Shown: piece by piece, positions 17,019 through 26,343 of the stretch
Layout of the letters: every line of letters starts with the position of its first letter
Position numbering within the stretch: position 1 is the first letter of the stretch
Source: Leucobacter triazinivorans
Lineage (GTDB): Bacteria > Actinomycetota > Actinomycetes > Actinomycetales > Microbacteriaceae
NCBI RefSeq assembly: GCF_004208635.1
Contig: NZ_CP035806.1
Coordinates: 1,488,001 to 1,552,000, forward strand
Direction of reading: 5' to 3'
DNA: 64,000 nucleotides
Notes under the pieces: generated by a model
What the model saw: the letters and a program-made list of their open reading frames with translations, nothing else
Told to the model about the DNA's origin: nothing
Database searches by the model: none
Position numbers and translations under genes: made by a program

Positions 17019-19349
17019 GTGACTGACACCGACGCAACCCCCGCCGGCCCCCGCCCCGACACCGTCGCCGATGCCATCGCGACGCCCGAGAAGGAGCAGC
17101 CGTACGGTGCGCTCGGCCTGAAGCCCGACGAGTACGAGCGGATCCGCGAGATCCTCGGCCGCCGCCCCACCTCGGGCGAGCTCGCCATGTACTCGGTGAT
17201 GTGGTCGGAGCACTGCTCGTACAAGTCGTCGAAGATCTACCTGCGCCAGTTCGGCAAGAAGGTCAACGACAAGATGCGCGAGCGCCTGCTCGTCGGCATG
17301 GGCGAGAACGCGGGCGTGATCGACATCGGTGAGGGCTGGGCCGTCACCTTCAAGGTCGAGAGCCACAACCATCCCTCGTACATCGAGCCGTTCCAGGGCG
17401 CCGCCACGGGCGTGGGCGGCATCATCCGCGACATCATCTCGATGGGCGCGCGCCCCGTCGCCGTCATGGACCAGCTGCGCTTCGGGGCCATCGACGACCC
17501 CGACACGGCCCGGGTGGTGCACGGCGTCGTGGCCGGCATCTCCTCCTACGCCAACTGCCTCGGTCTGCCCAACCTGGGCGGCGAGACCGTCTTCGACGGC
17601 GTCTACCAGCAGAACCCGCTCGTCAACGCGCTCGGCGTGGGCGTGCTGCGCCACGAGGACCTGCACCTCGCCAACGCCTCGGGCACGGGCAACAAGGTGG
17701 TGCTCTTCGGTGCGCGCACGGGCGGCGACGGCATCGGCGGCGCGTCGATCCTCGCATCCGACAGTTTCAGCGAGGGCGGCCCGACCAAGCGCCCCGCTGT
17801 GCAGGTGGGCGATCCCTTCGCCGAGAAGGTGCTCATCGAGTGCTGCCTCGAGCTGTTCCGCGGCGAGCTGGTCGAGGGCATCCAGGATCTCGGCGCGGCC
17901 GGCATCTCCTGCGCCACCTCCGAGCTCGCGGCCAACGGCGACGGCGGCATGTTCATCGAGCTCGACAGCGTGCTGCTGCGCGATCCCTCGCTCACCGCCG
18001 AGGAGATCCTCATGTCGGAGAGCCAGGAGCGCATGATGGCCGTCGTGGCCCCCGAGAAGCTCGACGCGTTCCTCGAGGTCACGAAGAAGTGGGACGTCGA
18101 GACGAGCGTGCTCGGCGAGGTCACCGACACCGGCCGCCTCGTCATCAACTGGCGCGGCGAGGAGATCGTCAACGTCGATCCCTCGACCGTCGCGGTCGAC
18201 GGCCCCGTCTACGAGCGTCCGGTCGCCTACCCGGCGTGGATCGACGCCCTGCAGGCGAACGGCGTGCGCGCGGCCGGTCTCACCCGTGCAGCCTCGGGCG
18301 ACGAGCTGCGCGCGCAGCTGATCGCGGTCGCCGCCTCGCCCAACCAGGCCGACGTGTCGTGGGTCACCAACCAGTACGACACCTACGTGCTCGGCAACAC
18401 CGCGCTCTCCTTCCCCGACGGTGCGGGCATGATCCGCGTCGACGAGGAGTCGGGCCTCGGCGTCTCGATCGCCACCGACGCCAACGGCCGCTACTGCCAG
18501 CTCGACCCCTACGTGGGATCGCAGCTCGCACTCGCCGAGGCGTACCGCAACGTCGCCACCTCGGGTGCCGTGCCCACGGCCGTGACCGACTGCCTCAACT
18601 TCGGCAGCCCCGAGAACCCCGAGGTCATGTGGCAGTTCTCGCGCTCCGTCGAGGGCCTCTCGGACGCGTGCCTCGCGCTTGAGGTGCCCGTGACCGGCGG
18701 CAACGTCTCGCTCTACAACCAGACCGGCGACACCCCGATCCATCCCACCCCCGTGGTGGGCGTGCTCGGCATCATCGACGACGTGGCGCGCCGCGTGCCG
18801 AGCGGCTGGCAGGACGAGGGCGAGCACCTCTACCTGCTCGGCGTGACGCGCGACGAGCTCGACGGCTCGGCGTGGGCGGGCACGGTGCACGACCACCTGG
18901 GCGGCACCCCGCCCGTGGCGGACCTCGAGGCCGAGCGCGCACTGGCCGAGCTGCTGCACGCCGCGACGCAGGGCGGGCTGCTCTCGGGCGCGGTGGATCT
19001 CTCCGAGGGCGGTCTCGCGCAGGCCCTCACCGACGGCGCCCTGCGCTTCGGCGTGGGCGCCCGCGTGTGGATCGACGAGATCGTCACGCGCGACGGCGTC
19101 GACGAGACCGCCGCGCTGTTCTCGGAGTCGCAGGCGCGCGTGCTCGTCGCGGTACCGCACGAGGAAGACGTGAAGTTCCGCGGGCTCTGCGAGGGGCGCG
19201 ACTTCCCGGTGCTGCGCATCGGCGTCACGGACGGCTCGGGCGACTCGGCCACCATCGAGGTGCAGGATCGCTTCACGCTGCCGCTCTCGGAGCTGCGCGC
19301 GGCCTCCGAGGCCACGCTGCCCGCGCGGTTCGGGCCCGTGATCGGCTGA
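17019..19349 (+). CDS. purL: Phosphoribosylformylglycinamidine synthase subunit PurL
   Basis: PurL is the synthetase subunit of the PurLSQ complex; it uses ATP and PurQ-derived ammonia to make FGAM from FGAR. The 776 residues match the small, bacterial PurL type. Landmarks are the conserved [11 protein letters not shown] early on, [27 protein letters not shown] (in two parts near residue 115), the repeated AIRS-like second half starting around residue 430, and [21 protein letters not shown] in parts near residue 560. GTG 17019 has GGAG ten bases upstream. purL is separated from purSQ by about 15 kb of unrelated genes, so expression must be coordinated in trans. Confidence 0.96.
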   Translation: MTDTDATPAGPRPDTVADAIATPEKEQPYGALGLKPDEYERIREILGRRPTSGELAMYSVMWSEHCSYKSSKIYLRQFGKKVNDKMRERLLVGMGENAGVIDIGEGWAVTFKVESHNHPSYIEPFQGAATGVGGIIRDIISMGARPVAVMDQLRFGAIDDPDTARVVHGVVAGISSYANCLGLPNLGGETVFDGVYQQNPLVNALGVGVLRHEDLHLANASGTGNKVVLFGARTGGDGIGGASILASDSFSEGGPTKRPAVQVGDPFAEKVLIECCLELFRGELVEGIQDLGAAGISCATSELAANGDGGMFIELDSVLLRDPSLTAEEILMSESQERMMAVVAPEKLDAFLEVTKKWDVETSVLGEVTDTGRLVINWRGEEIVNVDPSTVAVDGPVYERPVAYPAWIDALQANGVRAAGLTRAASGDELRAQLIAVAASPNQADVSWVTNQYDTYVLGNTALSFPDGAGMIRVDEESGLGVSIATDANGRYCQLDPYVGSQLALAEAYRNVATSGAVPTAVTDCLNFGSPENPEVMWQFSRSVEGLSDACLALEVPVTGGNVSLYNQTGDTPIHPTPVVGVLGIIDDVARRVPSGWQDEGEHLYLLGVTRDELDGSAWAGTVHDHLGGTPPVADLEAERALAELLHAATQGGLLSGAVDLSEGGLAQALTDGALRFGVGARVWIDEIVTRDGVDETAALFSESQARVLVAVPHEEDVKFRGLCEGRDFPVLRIGVTDGSGDSATIEVQDRFTLPLSELRAASEATLPARFGPVIG

Positions 19350-19374
19350 CGTTGCTTCTGCGCGGTCCCGGCGC

Positions 19375-19704
19375 TCAACTCCCGGGATCGCGGAGGCGGC
19401 GGATGCGGGCTTCGGCCTGCGCCAGCTTCTCGGCGGTCCGTCGCCGCTCCACCCGGTCGCGCGCGACCCGGCGGAGTCCGTCGGCGAGCAGCCAGCCGAA
19501 CACCGCTGCGCCCCCTCCGCACAGCAGCGCGACGATCCACGGCATCGCCGCGTCGCTCGCACCGGCGGGCTCGGCTGCGCCCGCGAGCGTGACGACGAGG
19601 ATCGCGACGCCCAGAGCGGTGAACGCGAGCACGATGGCCGCGGTCAGTCCGATCCAGAGCACCCGCCCCGCACGGCTGCTGGGCATTCCCCAGTACGGAA
19701 CCAT
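19375..19704 (-). CDS. Small two-helix membrane protein with basic coiled-coil tail
   Basis: No known family recognised. It has 109 residues with two clear transmembrane helices (residues about 15-40, VLWIGLTAAIVLAFTALGVA, and about 53-74, MPWIVALLCGGGAAVFGWLL). A C-terminal cytoplasmic helix of about 35 residues (LRRVARDRVERRRTAEKLAQ and on) is rich in Arg/Glu and could form a coiled coil. It lies just downstream of tmk on the same strand, 18 bp away, and convergent to purL. ATG 19704 gives the only sensible start. Confidence 0.6.
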   Translation of the reverse strand: MVPYWGMPSSRAGRVLWIGLTAAIVLAFTALGVAILVVTLAGAAEPAGASDAAMPWIVALLCGGGAAVFGWLLADGLRRVARDRVERRRTAEKLAQAEARIRRLRDPGS

Positions 19705-19722
19705 GATTCCCCGTTGCCGGGG

Positions 19723-20355
19723 TCAGAGGCGGATCGACGGCGCGACGCGGGCGAGGATCGCGGTGTGCAGCTCGTCGACCGGACGGGCGGCGTCGAGCAC
19801 GAGATACCGCTCGGGATCCGCGTGCGCGAGCGCGAGGAAGCCGTCGCGCACGGCCGTGTGGAACTCCGCGGCCTCGGCCTCGAGGCGATCGGCGGTGCCC
19901 CCGCGACTGCGACGACGAGCTGCGGCCGTGCCCGGGTCGAGATCGAGCAGCACGGTGAGGTCGGGCCAGAGTCCCTCGACCGCCCAGTCGCTGATGCGGC
20001 GCACGTCGTCGAGTTCGAGCACGCGTCCCGCACCCTGATAGGCGAGGGACGAGTCGATGTATCGATCCTGCACGACGACCGCGTTGCGCTCGAGCGCGGG
20101 TCGCACCACCTTGGCCACGTGCTGGGCCCGGTCGGCCGCGTAGAGCAGGGCCTCGGCGCGGGGATCCACCGCCCCGATCTCTTCACCGCCGTGAAGCAGC
20201 AGCTCGCGCAGCTGCGCCCCGAGCCGGGTTCCCCCGGGCTCCCGCGTGCGCACCACCTCGTGGCCCCGGCCCTCGAGCCAGGCGCCGAGCAGCTCGGCCT
20301 GCGTGCTCTTGCCCGCGCCGTCACCGCCCTCGAAGGTGATGAAGAGACCGGTCAT
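19723..20355 (-). CDS. tmk: Thymidylate kinase
   Basis: Tmk phosphorylates dTMP to dTDP for DNA synthesis. The 210 residues have the P-loop FEGGDGAGKST at 8-18, the DR(Y) motif VQDRYIDSSLAYQGAGR, and TREPGGT for substrate binding. The lid region carries the Arg-rich TAAARRRSRGG segment. I chose ATG 20355 because it places the P-loop at the usual distance; an upstream in-frame extension of 18 residues is built from a repeat sequence. It lies downstream of topA on the same strand. Confidence 0.95.
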   Translation of the reverse strand: MTGLFITFEGGDGAGKSTQAELLGAWLEGRGHEVVRTREPGGTRLGAQLRELLLHGGEEIGAVDPRAEALLYAADRAQHVAKVVRPALERNAVVVQDRYIDSSLAYQGAGRVLELDDVRRISDWAVEGLWPDLTVLLDLDPGTAAARRRSRGGTADRLEAEAAEFHTAVRDGFLALAHADPERYLVLDAARPVDELHTAILARVAPSIRL

Positions 20356-20370
20356 GCGCTCGTGCTCCTT

Positions 20371-20410
20371 GGTTTCGATACTTCGACTCGCTGGGCTCGC
20401 GCCGCTCAAT
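20371..20410. repeat. Dispersed repeat GGTTTCGA...GCTCAAT, copy 1
   Basis: GGTTTCGATACTTCGACTCG followed by GGGCTCGCGCCGCTCAATCG lies just upstream of tmk. A related block lies upstream of ackA at 50227-50268. The rest of the topA-tmk gap continues with similar TTCGCTGCGCTCAAG strings. This looks like a family of intergenic repeats. Confidence 0.45.
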
Positions 20411-20481
20411 CGGACTCGTTCGCTGCGCTCAAGCGCCGGCTCCTCATCGTCGGCGAAGCGCCGAACCCGCGAACGAAGCGC

Positions 20482-23325
20482 TCACCCCGCCGACTCGGCG
20501 GCCTTCTTCGCCGCGTTCGCGCGACGCGTCTCCGCGGCCTTCTTCGCGGCCGCCGATCTGGCGGGATCCACGGACTTCTTCGTGCTTCCGCTCGTTGCGG
20601 CGGCCTTCTTCGCCGGAGCTTTCTTCGCGGCGCTCTTGGCCGGAGCCTTCTTCTTGGCCGGAGCCTTCTTCTTGGCAGGCCCCTTGGCGCGCTTGATCGC
20701 GAGCAACTCGATCGCCCGTTCGAAGGTGATGTCTTCGACGCTGTCGCCGCGCGGGATCGTGGCGTTCGTCTCCCCGTCGGTGACGTACGGGCCGAATCGG
20801 CCGTCGCGCACCCGCACCGGCTTGCCGCTGACGGGATCGGCGTCGAACTCCTTCAGTGCGCTCGACGCCTTGCGGGCACCGTACTTCGGCTGCGCGAAGA
20901 GCTCCTGCGCCCCGGCCAGGTCGATGGAGAAGATCGCGTCCTCCCCCGGCAGGGAGCGCGTGTCGGTTCCCTTCTTGAGATAGGGTCCGTATCGCCCGTT
21001 CTGCGCGGTGATCTCGGTGCTCGACTCGGGGTCGACCCCGACGACTCGGGGAAGCTCGAGCAGCGCGACCGCGGTGTCGAGATCGACGGTGGCGGGATCC
21101 ATGCTCTTGAAGAGCGACGCGGTGCGCGGCTTCTGGCCCTTCGGGAGCTCTTCGCCCTCGTCCGGCAGCTCGGTCACATAGGGGCCGAAGCGGCCGTTCT
21201 TGGCGATGATGCGCTTGCCAGTGCCGGGGTGGAGCCCGACGACGCGATCCTCCGCGGGCTCCGCGTCGGCGAGCTCGTGCGCCTTCTCCGGGGTCAGCTC
21301 GTCGGGTGCCATCCCGTCAGGAATGTTGACGCTGCGCGGCTTGAGCACGCCGTCTTCGCCCGCCTCGCACTTCTCGTCGTACACCTCGAGGTAAGGGCCG
21401 TACTTGCCGTTGCGCAGCGAGATCTCGTCGTCGATCCTGATGGTGTTGATCGCGCGCGCGTCGATCTCTCCGAGGTTGTCCACCACGCCGCGCAGGCCCG
21501 GGTGGGTGTCGCTGCCGAAGTAGAACTCCCCGAGCCACTTGCCCCGCGCCTCGTCGCCGGCGGCGATGCGGTCGAGGTCGTTCTCCATCTCGGCGGTGAA
21601 GTCGTAGTCGACGAGCTCACTGAAATGCTCCTCGAGCAGCCGCACGACCGAGAAGGCGATCCAGCTGGGAACGAGCGCCTGCCCCTTCTTGGCCACGTAG
21701 CCGCGGTCCATGATAGTGCTGATGATCGCCGCGTAGGTCGACGGACGCCCGATGCCGAGTTCCTCGAGACGCTTGGTGAGGCTGGCCTCGGTGTAGCGCG
21801 GCGGCGGGCTCGTCTCGTGCCCCTTGGCCTCGGGACGCTCGATGCCGAGACGCTGGCCTGCGGCGAGCTGAGGCAGGGAGACGTTCTGGTCGCCTCCGCC
21901 CTTCTCGCCGTCGCCGCGCTTCTCGTCGCGGCCCTCCTCGTACGCGAGCAGGAAGCCGGGGAAGGTGATGACCGTGCCGCTGGCCGTGAACTCCGCGGCG
22001 GTGGGAGCGGGCGCTCCCGGCTCCGTCACGGAGACCGCCAGGGTGACCGTGTCGGTCGAACCTTTGGCGTCGGCCATCTGACTCGCGACCGTGCGCTTCC
22101 AGATCAGCTCGTAGAGCGCATACTCACCCTGGGAGAGCTTGCCCTTGAGCGCGCTGGGGCGCTGGAAGGTGTCGCCGGCGGGGCGGATGGCCTCGTGTGC
22201 CTCCTGCGCGCCCTTGGACTTCCCCGTGTAGACGCGCGGCTTCTCGGGCAGCGTCTGCGCGCCGTAGAGTTCGGCGGCCTGCGAACGCGCCGCCTGGATC
22301 GCCTGCTTCGAGAGCGTGGGCGAGTCGGTACGCATATAGGTGATATGGCCGTTCTCGTACAGCGACTGCGCGAACGACATCGTCTGCCGCGAACTGTATC
22401 GCAGCTTGCGCGAGGCCTCCTGCTGCAGCGTCGAGGTGGTGAACGGCGCTGCGGGACGTCGAGTGTGCGGCTTCGTCTCGACCGAGCGCACCTCTGCCGC
22501 GACGCCGTCGGCGAGCAGGGCCGCAAGCGTCTCGGCGCGCTGCTGCTCAAGGCGGATCACTCCGCCTTGAGCGGCCTTCTGCGTGAGCGCGCCGTCATCA
22601 CCGAAGTCGCCGCCGGTTGCGAGACGCTGCGCGTCGAGGCGGACGAGGCGCGCGTCGAAGGCCGTGGCGTCCGCCGCGTCGGCCGCGGGATGGAATGCGG
22701 CGGTGAGGCCCCAGTACTCGGCGGCGCGGAAGGCCTGCCGTTCGCGCTCCCGATCGACGACGAGCCGGGTGGCCGCGGACTGCACCCGGCCGGCCGACAA
22801 CTTCGGCGCCACCTTGCGCCAGAGCACCGGGGAGATGTCGTAGCCGTAGAGCCGATCGAGGATGCGGCGGGTCTCCTGAGCATCGACGAGCGCGATGTCG
22901 AGATCGCGCGTGTTCTGCTTCGCCTGCTCGATCGCGTCCTGCGTGATCTCGTGGAAGACCATGCGGCGCACGGGTACCTTCGGCTTGAGCACCTCGAGCA
23001 GGTGCCAGGCGATGGCCTCGCCCTCGCGGTCCTCATCGGTGGCGAGCCAGAGCTCGTCGGCTCCCTTCAGGGCGCGCTTGAGTTCGGCGACGGTCTTCTT
23101 CTTGTTGTCGTTCACCACGTAGTAGGGCGCGAAATCGTTCTCGACGTCGACCGCGAACTTGCCGAATGGGCCCTTCTTGAGCTCGCTGGGCAGCTCGGAG
23201 GGCTCTGCGAGGTCGCGCACGTGGCCGACCGACGCGATGACCTCGTAGTCCTCACCGAGGTAGCCGCCGATCGTCTTCGCCTTGGTCGGCGACTCGACGA
23301 TCACGAGTTTCTTCGTACCCGCCAC
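20482..23325 (-). CDS. topA: DNA topoisomerase I
   Basis: TopA relaxes negative supercoils by single-strand passage. The 947 residues have the N-terminal TOPRIM domain (KLVIVESPTKAKTIGGYLG, then ATDEDREGEAIAWHL) and the active-site Tyr330 in GHITYMRTDSPTLS. Several C-terminal repeat modules follow (RFGPYVTELPDEGE-like, each with GRFGPY or GRYGPY). The last 80 residues are a Lys/Ala-rich tail (PAKKKAPAKKKAPAKS and similar), typical of actinobacterial TopA and thought to aid DNA binding. There is no Cys4 zinc finger. ATG 23325 is preceded by GGAG. Confidence 0.97.
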   Translation of the reverse strand: MAGTKKLVIVESPTKAKTIGGYLGEDYEVIASVGHVRDLAEPSELPSELKKGPFGKFAVDVENDFAPYYVVNDNKKKTVAELKRALKGADELWLATDEDREGEAIAWHLLEVLKPKVPVRRMVFHEITQDAIEQAKQNTRDLDIALVDAQETRRILDRLYGYDISPVLWRKVAPKLSAGRVQSAATRLVVDRERERQAFRAAEYWGLTAAFHPAADAADATAFDARLVRLDAQRLATGGDFGDDGALTQKAAQGGVIRLEQQRAETLAALLADGVAAEVRSVETKPHTRRPAAPFTTSTLQQEASRKLRYSSRQTMSFAQSLYENGHITYMRTDSPTLSKQAIQAARSQAAELYGAQTLPEKPRVYTGKSKGAQEAHEAIRPAGDTFQRPSALKGKLSQGEYALYELIWKRTVASQMADAKGSTDTVTLAVSVTEPGAPAPTAAEFTASGTVITFPGFLLAYEEGRDEKRGDGEKGGGDQNVSLPQLAAGQRLGIERPEAKGHETSPPPRYTEASLTKRLEELGIGRPSTYAAIISTIMDRGYVAKKGQALVPSWIAFSVVRLLEEHFSELVDYDFTAEMENDLDRIAAGDEARGKWLGEFYFGSDTHPGLRGVVDNLGEIDARAINTIRIDDEISLRNGKYGPYLEVYDEKCEAGEDGVLKPRSVNIPDGMAPDELTPEKAHELADAEPAEDRVVGLHPGTGKRIIAKNGRFGPYVTELPDEGEELPKGQKPRTASLFKSMDPATVDLDTAVALLELPRVVGVDPESSTEITAQNGRYGPYLKKGTDTRSLPGEDAIFSIDLAGAQELFAQPKYGARKASSALKEFDADPVSGKPVRVRDGRFGPYVTDGETNATIPRGDSVEDITFERAIELLAIKRAKGPAKKKAPAKKKAPAKSAAKKAPAKKAAATSGSTKKSVDPARSAAAKKAAETRRANAAKKAAESAG

Positions 23326-23497
23326 GGGTCTCCTTCATTCGCTTCGAGCTCTGCGCTGCACGGCCCCTCGACTCGGGCGACCGTTCTGCATCGACACGAT
23401 ACACACTCTCGTGTGAGAATCCACCATCGCCGCGGGAACGGCAGTCTCGCCGAGGCACGGCGCGCCCCTCAATAGTACGGTCGATCAGCCCGGCGCC

Positions 23498-24295
23498 TCA
23501 GGGCGGCCCGAGGTACGCGAACGGGTCGATGTCGGGGTGCGCGTTCACCGGGTTCGAGGAGAGCGTGAAGTGCGTGTGCGGGCCCGACGTGCACCCGCTC
23601 ATGCCCGCCGTGGCGACCCGCTGCCCGGCCCGGACCGGGGTTCCCGGGGCGATGCCGAAGCGCTGGGGCGAGGCGGGGGCGACGTGATTGTGCGAGCTGA
23701 AGAGCACTCGCCCGCCGTACTCGTGGCGGATCACCACCGTGAAGTTGGGGCCGCGCCACCACTCGGGCCGCGCGAGGCACGGCTCGGGGATGCCCGCGCC
23801 GTCGGCACCGGCCAGCACCACCACCCCGGAGTAGGGTGCGAAAAGCGCCCCCTCTCCGGACACCGCCAGATCGATGGCCCACCCGTCGTGGAACCCCTGC
23901 GAGACAGAACGGGAGTCGGAGGGCCAGGCCCAGCCGCTCGGCCCGATCGGACCGTCGGATGCAACCGTCGACTCCGACCACGCGGGTCCGGCTCGCGCGG
24001 CGGCTCTCGCCGAGCCGAGCGGCGCCGCGAGAGACACCTCGACCGATGAGCTGCCACCTGCTCCGCTGGTGCGGCAGCTTTCCACACGCGCTCGATGCGC
24101 GACGGCGACCTGCTCCGCGATCTCGCACGGCTCGGCGTCGATCCAACCGCTCTGCGCGTCGGCCGCGGCGAGCGCAGCGGCATCTGCGATCGCCGCGGCC
24201 CGGTGTTCCTCCTCCACCTGCGACCCCACGACGATGACGGGCACCGCGAGGCAGAGCACCGCGCCAGCGCAGCCGAGCAGAGCCGGCGCGCTCAT
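23498..24295 (-). CDS. TadE-like N-terminus fused to M23 (LytM-type) peptidase domain
   Basis: The 265-residue protein begins with one membrane helix (ALLGCAGAVLCLAVPVIVVG) followed by EEEHRAAAIADAAALAAADA and a two-Cys region (Cys57, Cys74). This is the pattern of the Rv3654c/TadE-like proteins that end actinobacterial Tad loci. From about residue 120 it has an M23 metallopeptidase domain: His136 and Asp142 (GFHDGWAIDLA, two residues longer than the usual spacing), SHNH at 201-204 and GPHTHF with His240 and His242. The ATG overlaps the stop of the preceding tadE-like gene. It may trim peptidoglycan to let the appendage through; the fusion is unusual. Confidence 0.75.
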   Translation of the reverse strand: MSAPALLGCAGAVLCLAVPVIVVGSQVEEEHRAAAIADAAALAAADAQSGWIDAEPCEIAEQVAVAHRARVESCRTSGAGGSSSVEVSLAAPLGSARAAARAGPAWSESTVASDGPIGPSGWAWPSDSRSVSQGFHDGWAIDLAVSGEGALFAPYSGVVVLAGADGAGIPEPCLARPEWWRGPNFTVVIRHEYGGRVLFSSHNHVAPASPQRFGIAPGTPVRAGQRVATAGMSGCTSGPHTHFTLSSNPVNAHPDIDPFAYLGPP

Positions 24296-24783
24296 GCTCG
24301 TCGCCGTTCGCGCCAGCGGGGGCCGGGGAACGAACCGGGCTGCATGCCCGCGCGCTGCGGCGTCGCCCCGGGTGCGCCCTCGCCGCTGACCGCCGCGCAC
24401 GCGAGGGTCTCGACACGGATCCCGGCGAGCAGACCCTCGCCGGGGTGCGACCTCAGCGTGACGCAGTGCAGCCCGCCCTGCCTGCTGCGGTCGACCTCCA
24501 CGGACGACCCGTTCCACGCCTCCAGAGCGGACCGGGCCAGATCGGCGTCTCCGCGGGCCTCGAGGCGCGCCACCTGCGCTGCGAGGGAGACGAGGGCGAT
24601 GCGGTGCGCCGAGATGAGGATCCCGCCGATGGCCAGTCCGAGTACGACGAGCACCGCCGGCATCACGATCGCGAACTCGGCGGTGACCGATCCGCGATCG
24701 TCACCCAGCCTCGAGGCGCGCTCGCGAGCGGCGGCCGTGTCTGCGCATCGCCGATCGCCTCGAGGCCTCGCCGCCCCGTTCAC
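24292..24783 (-). CDS. TadE-family minor pilin / pseudopilin
   Basis: This 163-residue protein has the hallmark DDRGSVTAEFAIVMPAVLVV, with the Glu five residues into the hydrophobic helix as in type IV pilin-like proteins processed at Gly. One membrane helix is followed by a short extracytoplasmic part. I chose GTG 24783 because it overlaps the preceding stop (GTGA); this leaves a 25-residue basic leader. The C-terminal end is Arg/Pro-rich and overlaps the next start by four bases. It is probably secreted or inserted with the Flp-like pilin by the TadA machine. Confidence 0.8.
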   Translation of the reverse strand: MNGAARPRGDRRCADTAAARERASRLGDDRGSVTAEFAIVMPAVLVVLGLAIGGILISAHRIALVSLAAQVARLEARGDADLARSALEAWNGSSVEVDRSRQGGLHCVTLRSHPGEGLLAGIRVETLACAAVSGEGAPGATPQRAGMQPGSFPGPRWRERRRA

Positions 24784-25196
24784 CCGCCGGCGCCCAGGGC
24801 GTTCTCGACCAGTCGCACCAGCATGGCCCGAATCTCTTCTGACCGCATGATGGCCACGAGCAGCCCGGCGAACGCCACCGCGGCCATGATCACGATGGCG
24901 TACTCCGCGGTGACCGCACCGCGATCCTCGCCGAGTCGTCGCGCGAATCGGATGGCTGCAGGACGCAGTGCCGCGAGCCGCTCCGCAGCAGAGCGCCGGA
25001 GCGCAGGGCGCGCGGGGCGCGCGGGGAGCGCGGGGAGCGCGGGGCGCGCGGGGCGCCTGCCCGCACGGGTCGGGAGGAAGGCGAGGGCGCAGCCGGGTTC
25101 GTCGTCGACTGCGCGAGGCACCTCCGCCGGTTCTCGCGCGCTGCTCGGCATGGGCTTCGCGCTTCGATCGGAGACCAGTTCGAGTGTGGGGGTCAC
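24780..25196 (-). CDS. DUF4244 Flp-like pilin
   Basis: The C-terminal 55 residues, EDRGAVTAEYAIVIMAAVAF and onward to MLVRLVENALG, match DUF4244, the putative Flp pilin of actinobacterial Tad loci, with the conserved TAEYA. GTG 25196 is preferred to a TTG at 25229 because AAGGA sits five bases before it. The long N-terminal part (about 80 residues) contains a run of [19 protein letters not shown] repeats from a GC-only tandem tract at about 25005-25070. That leader is longer than usual for a pilin and may affect processing. Confidence 0.75.
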   Translation of the reverse strand: MTPTLELVSDRSAKPMPSSAREPAEVPRAVDDEPGCALAFLPTRAGRRPARPALPALPARPARPALRRSAAERLAALRPAAIRFARRLGEDRGAVTAEYAIVIMAAVAFAGLLVAIMRSEEIRAMLVRLVENALGAGG

Positions 25197-25362
25197 GGGA
25201 TTCCTTCCGTCGAGCACGGCTCCCGGCAAGGGCCGGTGATCTCATCCTGCGCTCTCGGCGGGTGCACGAAGCGGGTTCGGGCGGGATCTGTGGAGGAGTG
25301 GCCCGATCTCGGGTCTCGGGAGGGTTGTGGACGGAGAGCCCAGCCGGTCGCGTCTCACGCGG

Positions 25363-26343
25363 TCAGACCGCCCCGAGCATGGCCATGAGCACCGGTGCCA
25401 CGCCGAGCACGACGAACGAGGGCAGCACGCACACCCCCAGCGGGATCAGCACCCGCACCCCGAGCCGTTCCGCCGACCGCTCCAGCCGCGCCTCGGCCCG
25501 GCTCCTGGCGGCGATGCTCTCTTCCACCAGTATCGAGCCGAGCGGCGTTCCGGTGCGCTCCGCGGTCCTGATGGCGGCGCACAGCGTGCCATCGCGCAAG
25601 AATCCGTCGAAGGGGATCCACTCCGCGCCCAGGCGATCGACGCAGTCGACCGTGCGTCGCACGGCGATCCTGGGGTGCGCCCCGCCTCCGAGCGCGATCC
25701 GCACCAGTTCGAGCTCGAGTCCGTCGAGCCGGTCCCCGTGCTCGACGCGGCGGCGCAGTGCCGACGCCCAGGCGATGCCCGCGAGCAGCAGGACGACCCC
25801 GGTCGGCAGCAGTATCGCGCCCATCGGGCTCAACAGCACCGACATCGGATCGAACCCCAGCAGCCCGCCGAGCACCAGCGCGAGCGGCGGTAGTGCGCAG
25901 ACGAGCCGGACCGTCGCCCGGGGGCCCGCGAGGAGCACGCTCCGGCGCTCGCGCAGCCGTTCGAGCGCGCGCAACGCGGCCCCGATGCGATCGAGCGCGG
26001 GCGCGAGCGGAGCACCGCTCTCCTCGGCGGTGCTCCACGCAGCGGCGAGCACCCGCCACTCCGGGCTCCCTCCGGATGCGATCGCCTCCGGCATCGGTTC
26101 TCCGAGAGCCGCGCGCTCCGCGATCCGCAGCGCCGCGCTCCCCGGGCCCGACTCGTCGGCCAGCACGGAGAAGACCCTCGTCGGCGGGATGCCGCCGCGC
26201 AGCAGCGCAGCGCATCGAGATGCGCACTCCGCAGCGCCCGCCCGCCGCGCTTCCGCGGGCGCCCGACGACCCGTCGCGCCCGCCGCGCGGCGCGGGATCG
26301 CCCCGCCCCGCCACACAAGCCGTGGCGACCGCCCGCCCGTCAC
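25363..26343 (-). CDS. Type II secretion system F-family protein (TadB/TadC-like)
   Basis: This inner-membrane platform protein for the TadA ATPase has 326 residues. It reads as a T2SSF-type helical domain (CAALLRGGIPPTRVFSVLAD, then WSTAEESGAPLAPALDRI), a pair of membrane helices, a second half with GLELELVRIALGGGAHPRIA, and C-terminal helices. It may combine the roles of TadB and TadC, since no separate tadC is present. GTG 26343 overlaps the tadA stop (GTGA). The next gene starts 167 bp downstream, the only real gap in the locus. Confidence 0.8.
   Translation of the reverse strand: MTGGRSPRLVWRGGAIPRRAAGATGRRAPAEARRAGAAECASRCAALLRGGIPPTRVFSVLADESGPGSAALRIAERAALGEPMPEAIASGGSPEWRVLAAAWSTAEESGAPLAPALDRIGAALRALERLRERRSVLLAGPRATVRLVCALPPLALVLGGLLGFDPMSVLLSPMGAILLPTGVVLLLAGIAWASALRRRVEHGDRLDGLELELVRIALGGGAHPRIAVRRTVDCVDRLGAEWIPFDGFLRDGTLCAAIRTAERTGTPLGSILVEESIAARSRAEARLERSAERLGVRVLIPLGVCVLPSFVVLGVAPVLMAMLGAV

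Noticed and set aside
19714..23475. Long plus-strand open frame opposite tmk and topA
   Set aside because: It is the antisense of two well-supported genes, with no motifs and no start signals.
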